Part shown: piece by piece, positions 56,406 through 64,000 of the stretch | Position numbering within the stretch: the first letter of the stretch is position 1 | Layout of the letters: each line of letters opens with the position of its first letter | Assembly (NCBI RefSeq): GCF_000835495.1 | Contig: NW_015622545.1 | Coordinates: 3,674,777-3,738,776 of the forward strand | Source of the DNA: Cladophialophora immunda | Taxonomy: Eukaryota; Ascomycota; Eurotiomycetes; Chaetothyriales; Herpotrichiellaceae | Direction: 5' to 3' | DNA length: 64,000 nt | Program-made: the position numbers and the translations under genes | Notes under the pieces: model-generated | The model's input: the letters and a program-made list of their open reading frames with translations, nothing else | Databases searched by the model: none | Told to the model about the DNA's origin: nothing

Positions 56406-57956
56406 TCACAATCTACTCCTGGGGCCGGCCTCGATGTATGTGCCGCCGAGCTTCAACATGTCGACGGCCTGGGTGACCATTTCCTCGACAATCTCCCTGG
56501 CGGGCTTGATGTCCTTGATGATGGCGCTGACCTGGCCCATGAGGAAGGGCATGTCGATGTCGGCCTCCTGCTCGAGGTCGTAGGCCATGGGCACGATGCC
56601 CTTGTCGGTGAGCTCGCGGATGCGCTCGGGCTGGGCCTCCCATTTGGCGACGTAGTCGTTGAGGCGGACGCGCAGGGGCCGGCCGGAGACGACGAGGGTG
56701 CGCAGCGTGTCGGTGAAGCCCGCGCTGACCACGGCCTCCTTGTGCAGGCGGCTGGCGCCGCTCTCCTCGGCGGCCACGAAGCGCGTGCCCACCCACACGC
56801 CCACGGCGCCCTGCATCAGCGAGCTGGCCAGGCTGCGCCCGTCGTAGATGCCCCCCGCGGCGACCACCAGCGCGGGCTCCCCCGTCAGCGGCGACCGGTA
56901 CCTCTTCGCCACGTCGCACACCGCGGGGATGAGGATGCTGTTGGCGATGTCGCCCGTGTGCCCGCCGCCCTCGGTGCCCTGCGCGCACACAATGTCCACG
57001 CCCGCCTGCAGCGCCTTCTCCGCGTGCTTGGGCGCGCCCACCATGTTCATCACCAGGATCCCCGCCTCGTGCAGCCGCTTGATCGTCCGCGCGGGCGGCA
57101 CCCCGACCGCGCTCACGAAGATCTTGGCCCCGTTCCGGATCGTCACCTCGATCAGCTCGTCCAGCTGCCCGTGCGTGTAGTCGTGGTTCGTCTTGCGCGC
57201 GGATCCGCCCACCTGCGGGAGCGCCAGGTCCACGCCGAACGGGAGCGAGGGGTCCGTCAGGTTGGCTTTGAGGTCGTCGATGATCTAGAACGGCCAGAGC
57301 GAGGTCGTTAGTTTGTGGGTTGAGTGGGTAGAGCTGTGAATCACAATTGGGGGGGGGGNNNNNNNNNNNNNNNNNNNNNNNNNNNNNNNNNNNNNNNNNN
57401 NNNNNNNNNNNNNNNNNNNNNNNNNNNNNNNNNNNNNNNNNNNNNNNNNNNNNNNNNNGAGCAGGGCAGAGCAGGGCAGAGCAGGGCAGAGCAGGGCAGA
57501 GCAGGGCAGAGCAGAGCAGAGTAGAGCAGAGCAGGGCAGAGCAGGGCAGAGCAGAGCAGAGTAGAGCAGGAAAGTCTTTGTGTCCATCCATGTCCTCCAG
57601 GCTCACTCTCTTCTCCCCTCTCCATACTCCATATACTCATTCTTCTTCATCCTTCACACCTCGTACGTCACACGCCGTAGTCCACACTCCACACTCCCCT
57701 TTCTCATACTGTATAGCACAACAACACAAGGCCAAAGTCACGAGCGACAAGAACCAAACAAACGTAAACGTACCTCCTGCAACTGCTTGGGCGTGTACCC
57801 CAGCCCGCCGATCGTGCCGATGCCGCCGGCGTTGGACACCGCCGCGGCCAGCGGACCGCCCGAGGTGCGCGCCATGCCGGCCAGCATGATCGGGTACTTG
57901 ATTCCCAGGAGCTTGGTGAGGGGCGTGTTGAGCGCGGGGACTGACGAGGACGACAT
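56406..57956 (-). CDS. Nitronate monooxygenase (2-nitropropane dioxygenase family), two exons
   Basis: Model: complement of 56406-57284 and 57774-57956, giving 353 residues. Exon 1 encodes [29 protein letters not shown] and [16 protein letters not shown], typical of the FMN-binding NMO barrel. Exon 2 has [14 protein letters not shown], the EGGGHTGD segment with the expected catalytic His, and the phosphate-binding [22 protein letters not shown]. The enzyme oxidises alkyl nitronates such as propionate-3-nitronate using FMN and oxygen. Its intron (57285-57773, about 489 nt including 100 N) is much longer than others in the window and carries a minisatellite and an assembly gap. The acceptor (TTCTAG) and donor (GTACGT) are nonetheless clear and in phase. 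Confidence 0.93.
57359..57458. other. Assembly gap (100 N)
   Basis: A run of exactly 100 N inside the nitronate monooxygenase intron, flanked by a G run on the left and a minisatellite on the right. A round length suggests a placeholder of unknown true size. Confidence 0.99.
57459..57570. repeat. Decamer minisatellite GAGCAGGGCA
   Basis: About eleven tandem 10-bp units, GAGCAGGGCA with variants GAGCAGAGCA and GAGTAGAGCA, abut the gap. The larger pattern (blocks of GGGCA units ended by GAGCAGAGCAGAGTAGAGCA) occurs twice, a higher-order repeat. Confidence 0.9.
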
Positions 57957-58133
57957 GTTGGGCGGTGTGGTGTGGTGTGCGTTTGTGTGATATGTGGTGG
58001 AGGTAGAGACGGAGGTCTGGAGGTTGCGGTCGGATGGGCTACTCTCGGGAGACGGTCGATCGAAGAGGTCGGTGGTCAATGCCTCGACGTCGAGAGGGAT
58101 GAGGCGAGTACTCGGTGTCCGTCTCACTGTCCG

Positions 58134-58153
58134 GATAGCTAGCTAGCTAGCTC
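58134..58153. repeat. AGCT tetranucleotide tract
   Basis: Perfect tandem AGCT/CTAG units (TAGCTAGCTAGCTAGCT). Confidence 0.8.
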
Positions 58154-58605
58154 ACTAACGATAGTAGCTTTGTAGTGATGTGTATCGCTCTCTCTCACCG
58201 GCGACGGTTTCGAGGTGGTGTCGTGTCTGAGTGACAGAGCCGCGAGCGCAGTCGAAGGAATCCGAGACCTCAAGGACCAAAAAGGAATAAAGACTCTCCT
58301 CGGTGCTTAATGTATGTACGAGGTGCAGTAAGGATGTATGTAAGTAAGTAAACAAGTAAGAATACCCTTACCTAGGTAACTTGGGGGACATACGACACAA
58401 CCCCACGACTAAATACCTGAAGCCACCACAGCACAGGACCCAGGAAAGGGAGAGAGGGGGTCTCGCAAGGATTATTCTTGACCGCTGTGCCTCGCCTCGT
58501 TAACCGTGTCGTTCGTCCCCTGCGGGTTGCAGGTGGTATGTAAGACGCAGGTGTTGACTTGTAAACACTGACATGGTCCCTCCCAGGCGGAGGAGCGTTG
58601 GTGGT

Positions 58606-58634
58606 GGGGGGGGGGGGGGGGGGGGGGGGGGGGG
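58606..58634. repeat. Poly-G homopolymer (29 G)
   Basis: An uninterrupted G run in intergenic sequence. It may form G-quadruplex-type structure and its exact length is likely unreliable in sequencing. Confidence 0.9.
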
Positions 58635-59069
58635 AGGCGTTGGTATTTGACAAACACCACGCTCACGAGGGCGCGAAGGGGGCTCTGGGCCGAGGTCTGC
58701 GCGCCGCATGCCACGCTGCCTAGGAACTTGCCGAGCTTAACGAGGCCAAACGCGAGAAATGGACTGCTCGGCCCGATTGGTATGTTGTGTCGTACGTATT
58801 GGCACGTCTATTGGGCATGGGAAGAGCATAGGTACGGTAGGACAGGACATTAATACCAATCCTCCTGCCGCCGCTACTACAAGATCCCGGTTGGGGAGAA
58901 GAAACGAGTATCTTGTAACGAGGGCAGGACAGGAATCACGAATCCATTTCTAACGTCAATGCTGGGCTACCAGTGTCAAGTAAAAAGCAATGCAATTGCA
59001 CCCGTCAACCAGTCTCCGTCGGCGTGTTCAGAACCACCACCCTCGCTGCTCCATCCCGAGAATCACATC

Positions 59070-60483
59070 TTACAGTTCGGCTTCCATCTTGTCCAGAATC
59101 GTCCTGACAAACTCATGCGTCGTAGCGTCACCGCCCATGTCTCGTGTGCGCACCTTGCTGTGAACCAGTCAGTCAGAGTCGCCGTCTCACAAGTCATGAA
59201 CTTACCCATCCGCAATCACGTCGTACACCGCCCGTGAGATGCGGTTGGCATGCTCGTCAAGACCCAAGTGCCTGAGCAGCATGGTACCCGAGAGCAGAAG
59301 GGCTGTGGGGTTCGCTTGGTCTTTGCCCTGGATATCGAGACCAACGTGTCGGCACCCAGGCTCAAAGACCGCCACTTCCCGGCCCATGTTGCAACCAGGC
59401 ACCACGCCAGGCCCGCCCACAAGCGCCGCGGCGATGTTCGTAAGGATACCTCCGTACAGATTGGGCATGACCATCACGTCGAACTGTTGAGGTCGCGACA
59501 CGGCCTGCATAGAAGCGTTGTCGACAATCATGTCGTTCACCTCCAAGCTGGGATAGTCCTCCCCAATCTTCTTGACCGTGTTTCGGAACAAGCCATCGGC
59601 CAGTTTCATGATGTTCGCCTTGTGGATACAGGTCACCTTCTTCCTGTTGTTGGCCAGCGCAAAGGAAAAGGCAAACTTGGCGATCCGTTCCGACTTGGCC
59701 CGCGTGATAATCTTCAACGACTCGACCACGCCCTGCACCGACTGGTGCTCCAGCCCAGAGTACTCGCCCTCGGTGTTCTCACGCACGATGCACAGATCGA
59801 CGTTCTTGTGCCTGGTCACCAGACCGGGGATGTTCTTGACCAAAACCACCGAGGCGTAGATGTCGAGTTCTTGTCGCAGCGCCACGTTGAAGGACTGGTG
59901 GCCCGATCTCTCGATAGGGGTGTGCAGGATACCTTTCAGTCCGAGCTTGTTCCGTCTCAACGACGCTATTGATTCCTTGAAGAGCTCTTCCGAGTGCTTG
60001 TCTCCCGAGTCGACGCCCGAGACGTCAACCTGCTCCCACTCAATGGGGACGTTGTCGGCCTTGAAGATCGTCTTGACGGCTTCGGCAACTTCGGCACCGA
60101 TACCGTCACCTGTCACGGGTTTCCACGAGTGAGCACCAACACTATTCGCACGCCGCGGAGCTCGAGGGCCATATCGTACCAGGGATCAATGTCACGGTGT
60201 ATTTCCCACCATATTTTGTCGGCTTGAAGATGTCGGACTCAACGGTTGCGTAGGCTGCAGCAGGGAACAAGTACATTAGCTTCGAGTGCGGAGGATCACG
60301 GTCGAGAGATATGCTCACATCTTGCGAGGAAGGGCGAGGTAGCTTGTGGTCTGGTTGCCCGCTGAGAAGCACGGAACAGCGCCTGCGGAAAGGAAGCAAA
60401 AATGCCTGATTAGATCTCTGGCACTCGGGGTAGCTGGGGGGGATTCTCACCTGAGCGCTACGAGTCGACCTGGCCAGCGACAT
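59070..60483 (-). CDS. IDH1: NAD-dependent isocitrate dehydrogenase subunit 1, five exons
   Basis: Model: complement of 59070-59157, 59206-60109, 60180-60254, 60319-60382 and 60451-60483, giving 387 residues; all phases agree. The mitochondrial presequence is spread over the first two short exons (MSLARSTRSAQ; ALFRASQRATRPQ) and ends near LARSYATVES. The mature part opens with YTVTLIPGDGIGAEV and holds RENTEGEYSGLEHQ, HKANIMKLADGLF and the substrate/metal segment DNASMQAV. MPNLYGGILTNIAAALVGG and the C-terminal MGGDATTHEF complete the family pattern. This matches the regulatory Idh1-type subunit, which pairs with Idh2 in the matrix to oxidise isocitrate to 2-oxoglutarate. The small 5' exons are easy to miss in automatic models. 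Confidence 0.96.
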
Positions 60484-60884
60484 TGCAGCGGAGCGTCATA
60501 CAACGACTGGACTTTGGGTTCGAGGTCGGTCCTGGTCGTGGTGCGCGAAAAGCAAAGCAGAGAAAACTTATCGCAGGTGGAGGAGCTTTTGTTTCTGATG
60601 CAAAGGGCAGTTGAAGCTCCTGGCCAATCACCGCGGGGCCTGCGGGCAGCAAATCAGAATGACGTCGACGGGCCAATCCGGGCTCGCCGGGTGATTAAGC
60701 GAGGCTGCGAGGCATTTTCTCTCAGATACTCAAAGTGGGAATGCATTCAGTAAATCTGTTGCTGGATCCGAAATCACCACTACTACAAGGCTAAACGCAT
60801 GTGTCTGCTATCCTTCCTCTTTCCAATGTCTGCTGAAATACCGTTGTCCCTCTCACGGCCTCGCCAGGTCCGCGTCCGCCGAAC
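60484..60884. other. Intergenic region, IDH1 promoter
   Basis: It lies upstream of IDH1 and downstream of the MFS gene (both minus strand). It carries CCAATCA at 60624-60630 and a further CCAAT at 60673-60677. Confidence 0.5.
60624..60630 (+). promoter_or_regulatory. CCAATCA box, candidate HAP/CBF site of IDH1
   Basis: CCAATCA on the + strand lies 141-147 bp before the IDH1 start, in the same orientation relative to the gene as the box before SDH2. A second CCAAT is 43 bp further out. Binding is inferred. Confidence 0.4.
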
Positions 60885-62691
60885 CTAGTAAGTCTTGAAG
60901 TTCAACGGGCCTTGGGCGTGCCTCAACTTCGCCCCAAAGAATTGCAAGAAGACGACCACGAAGAATGCGGCTCCCATGATGCCGCTCTGAATGCCATATT
61001 CCGTCTGCGTGCCCGCCTTGGTGGCCCAGTTGATCTGGATGTACCTGGATTGACAATATTAGCCTGGGAGAAAAGTGAGACACAACCGAAACATACCCGA
61101 TGATGAATCCACCCAGTGTTCTGGCAAAGTTGAGCAGGGCTGCACACTCCCCAGCAGCCTCAGGGTAGGCGTCAAGCAAGTACGCACCCACCGCTGAAGT
61201 GGTGACAATCGTGGCGAAGTTGTGCATTCCCCACCCCACGGCGAGAACCCAGTAAGACCATGTGGGAGCATGATGCAGGGTGGTGCCGATCAGGTTGTAC
61301 CCGATGAGCTTGAACGGCAGAACAAGCCACAAGATGACCAGTCTGTTTTCGGGTGCGATGATTCCGTTGTGGCGTTTCGCCCACATTCTGGCAATGAAGT
61401 CGAACATGAAGTGACCGATGACCAGTCCCAGGATGGCGCCAACGACGGGTGCGGTGTAGATGGCTGCAAGGTTGCGGAAGTCAAAGTTATACGCAGGAAT
61501 GATGAAAACCGAGATGGTTGTATTGTTTCCAATGGTCCAGGGGACTGTATGGGGTTAGCCTGGGTTTGCAGCCACTCGAGGTCAGCCCACTTACAGTCGA
61601 AGAAGTAGAAGAGGCAAGTCAAAAACACCGGCAACTTGAGAACGGTGTATCCCAAGCGGCTTCCGGCTTCGAGGAAAGTGTTGGTCGTGTACTTGGTCTT
61701 GTACTGCTCAACACCGACAACTCGGAGAAGACGGTTCTTGCGTCTTGGAACTCGATCTGGCATCAGATGTCTGGGATAGAATGTCTCGTCGCCGAGAGTA
61801 ACAGTCAAGGCCAGTCCCAGCGTGATGATGCCAAAGTTCAGCCACATTCCTGTTCTCCACGTGCTCACACTGAGAATGGCGGCCATGAACTGCGGACCCA
61901 GGAAAGGGGAGAGAATGATGGCGGTACTCCAGATGTTGATCTTTCTCGCGTGCTGGTGGAAGAACCAGACATCCTTGATCCACATGAGACCGCCACCTGC
62001 ACCGGCAACAGCGAACATGCCGTTCAAAATGCGGGACGCCATGTATGATTCGAAGGATTTCGCGGCGGCGGACCACGCAGCTGTGCCGGCGGAAAGACAG
62101 CCAAACCAGAAGAGGACGGGAAGGCGACCAATCCAGGCCGAGAGCCAGACGGTCAGGATACCGCCGACACCCAGCATGAACGTGTTCCTTTTGACATGTT
62201 AGCGCAAGGCATGTGTTGAGCAGTGGCATCGAGACCTACCCGGCCGTGGCATGGTTGACCTCATTCGGATTAATGCGCCATTGTGTCGCTTGGGGAATCA
62301 GCGCACTTGCGCCGGTGGCGGCAGAGTAGTCCGAAGTCGCAGCGTTGACCGCAATCACCACCAAGATGGCTGCCTTTTTCCAGCTGGACCAGTTCAACGG
62401 GTCTTCTGGATCCTCGGTGGGCTGGGGAATCAGGACCTTGCCGTCGCTCGACTTCTTGAGGGGGACGTCGGGCGCAAGACCCAGCTTCTCGCGAATCTTG
62501 GCTTCGTCGAGCAAGTAGCCATCGGTCTCACCGACACGGTCGAGGTCGAGGGCGGTGGCCGTGTGAGTCGCAGCCTTCTCGTTGTTGTTCTCTCCACTAG
62601 AGATGGAAGGCGGTGTCGAGGTGTCAACGACGGGGGCCTCGGTGGCCGTCGCCTGAGGCACGTCCTTGGGTGAAGTTGGCTCGTCCGCCAT
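60885..62691 (-). CDS. Major facilitator superfamily transporter, four exons
   Basis: Model: complement of 60885-61044, 61097-61544, 61595-62187 and 62240-62691, giving 550 residues with consistent phases and 50-52-nt introns. The N-terminal 95 residues are polar and Thr/Ser/Glu-rich, followed by the fungal MFS entry motif EDPLNWSSWKKA. About 12 membrane helices follow, split by a cytosolic loop after TM6 (TFYPRHLMPDRVPRRKNRLL). Helix segments include FMLGVGGILTVWLSAWIGRLP, NGMFAVAGAGGGLMWI and the C-terminal GFIIGYIQINWATKAG. It is a plasma-membrane proton-coupled carrier of the large fungal drug/solute group; the substrate is unknown. Confidence 0.92.
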
Positions 62692-62908
62692 GACTAGACT
62701 GCGGTGGTGTGAGAAGGGTAAGGGAGGGGAACGAAGGAAGACTAGGCGACAGAGGCGGTGGTGAGGAAGGGACAAGTGAAGATGGAAGGACCAGACCTGA
62801 GTGAAGGAGATGGAGGGCAGGGGCTCGCGTGCATTCAAATAAATTTCTGTCCCTCGTGTCACTTTGTTCGCTGCAGTTGAGTAAACAACGACCAGGACCC
62901 CAGCAAGG

Positions 62909-62936
62909 CCAGCAGCCAGCAGCCAGCAGCCAGCAG
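62909..62936. repeat. CCAGCAG heptamer array
   Basis: About four tandem 7-bp units (CCAGCAG) in the MFS upstream region. Confidence 0.85.
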
Positions 62937-63877
62937 GGGAGGGGCTTGACTACTCTTTTTAGTAGTGAGCTGTCAATCACAGAGCCATTGGCTTTGGAGT
63001 GTCTGCTCGATACTTCCGTAGCGCGACGTGCCATGCAATCGAAGTATAACAGAGGGCCCCCCTGGCGAGGCTACCGGTAGATTCGCTTACGATAGGTGGA
63101 ACCAGCACGTACGAGTAGTCATCGTCAGTTGGGTCTAGGAGCTGCACCCCATGAAGAAAGGGTGATCCGACTAACCGCATTCTTGGTCTTGACACCTGTT
63201 TGACAAGTCTTGGGATCGGCGTGTTCGAAAAGGGAGCCAGAGCCCACGAGAACTTGCATTGGGTAGTTGAGACTCCGTCCGGATGCGCTGGACTGCAGGT
63301 CCAGTCTCGTGTCCCTTGCGCCCGGGCTCAGTGAGTCGGACAGACCGCTCAATGGGAGTCACAACTGCCACCATCCGACAGTCAGCCATGAGTTTCAAAA
63401 GGTCAGAGTGGCTGAGACGGCGAGGTGTGATTTGACGGAGAATTCAAGCCCAAAGCTAGGAGGTTTGCGAAAAAGATTATTTTGTTTTTGGTCGAGGAGC
63501 GACAAAGACAGCTACCTGAACCAGTATCCCCTTGTCCTGGTTCGAGGCTTGCTGGAGGCTTGCTGGAGGCCTGCTACTCGTAAAAGCGAGACGAGCGAGG
63601 TGCAGCCCAAGAGGAGAGGAGGCTAAAGGAGGCGGCTGACTGGGTGGAGGCCACGGACCCCGGCATCCACAAAGTACTATATTTTGACTAGCGCCGGCCG
63701 CCCGGTGGAGTCGGACCGCCGACCCCAGCGGCACCGGCCAATGGGAGGCTGCAACGGAGTCCTAGGGGGCCGGGCGTTAATGCATAAGGCTGGTGAGGCT
63801 GGCGGAGAGCGGATTGATTTTCAGGGGATGGATCACGAGGGAGTCGAGAGGCAGGGGGGTTGGTCAGTCTTATTGCA

Positions 63878-63925
63878 GTACGGAGTACCATTATTATTGA
63901 TGGACAAGAGGACAGTACTCCGTAC
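63878..63925. repeat. Inverted repeat GTACGGAGTAC / GTACTCCGTAC
   Basis: Two 11-bp arms (63878-63888 and 63915-63925) are perfect reverse complements, separated by 26 bases. A related TACGGAGTACC lies at 15109-15119. Confidence 0.8.
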
Positions 63926-64000
63926 TAATAGCAGCACGAATAAAAGGATGTTGACTTTACGAGTCAATATGTTGACAAAAAATGCATGTGGCCAGCCAGC

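Larger units (their letters stand above)
57957..59069. other. Intergenic region with poly-G tract
   Basis: This is upstream of the nitronate monooxygenase (minus) and downstream of IDH1 (minus). It contains an AGCT tract (58134-58153), repeated GTAAGTAA and TTACCTAGGTAA near 58335-58380, and 29 consecutive G at 58606-58634. No gene is supported. Confidence 0.55.
62692..64000. other. Upstream region of the MFS gene; no further gene
   Basis: It contains a CCAGCAG heptamer array (62909-62936), a GGAGGCTTGCT duplication near 63548-63572 and an inverted repeat pair near the end (63878-63925). No coding gene is supported up to the window edge. Confidence 0.5.

Noticed and set aside
56268..57311. 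347-codon + strand frame over the nitronate monooxygenase
   Set aside because: Shadow of the GC-rich second exon of the real minus-strand gene.
1..64000. CRISPR array, prophage or bacterial-type operon
   Set aside because: The DNA is clearly eukaryotic with spliced genes; the tandem repeats seen are micro- or minisatellites without spacer structure.

Overview
The window is nuclear DNA of a filamentous ascomycete (Pezizomycotina). The support is dense protein-coding genes on both strands, short introns (about 50-90 nt) with GT..AG ends and CTRAC-like branch sites, long pyrimidine-rich leaders, and fungus-specific families (rhodopsin-domain 7TM, GH47 mannosidase, Svp26, Dug3, Bud23, Yor1-like ABCC). 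Abundant TACCTA/CTAGGTA and GTACGGAGTAC motifs fit the same group. The order cannot be fixed from the sequence alone; a Eurotiomycete is only a guess.

Layout. 1-20 kb: a C2H2 zinc-finger regulator behind a 2.9 kb leader/promoter, a short-chain dehydrogenase, a TENA/THI-4-like protein, an ER cargo receptor (Svp26), a rhodopsin-domain 7TM protein, an amino acid/GABA-type permease and the rRNA methyltransferase Bud23. 20-40 kb: a GH47 alpha-mannosidase, an intact 3-exon ABCC transporter, a 2.4 kb gene-free stretch with a dispersed repeat, an 8-exon gene fusing a GHKL ATPase-like domain, a BAH-like domain and a C5 DNA-methyltransferase fold, then a Yor1-like ABCC transporter. 40-52 kb: a second SDR, succinate dehydrogenase Fe-S subunit, a gamma-glutamylcyclotransferase-like membrane protein, a large mostly disordered protein resembling meiotic axis proteins, and Dug3. 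52-64 kb: an inverted copy of the dispersed repeat beside a decayed coding fragment, a small single-pass membrane protein, a nitronate monooxygenase whose intron holds an assembly gap and a minisatellite, NAD-isocitrate dehydrogenase subunit 1 and an MFS transporter.

Most genes are unrelated housekeeping or transport functions. SDH2 and IDH1 are both mitochondrial TCA enzymes with matching RSYA presequence ends, and each has a CCAATCA box about 140-150 bp upstream. Dug3 and the GGCT-like protein both relate to glutathione/gamma-glutamyl chemistry. Svp26 and the GH47 mannosidase both belong to early secretory glycosylation.

The most unusual object is the 1398-residue GHKL-BAH-C5-methyltransferase protein at 29965-34582. 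Its fold-defining methyltransferase motifs (I, VIII, IX/X) are recognisable, but the catalytic PCQ and ENV motifs are replaced. This suggests a pseudo-methyltransferase coupled to an ATPase-type clamp.
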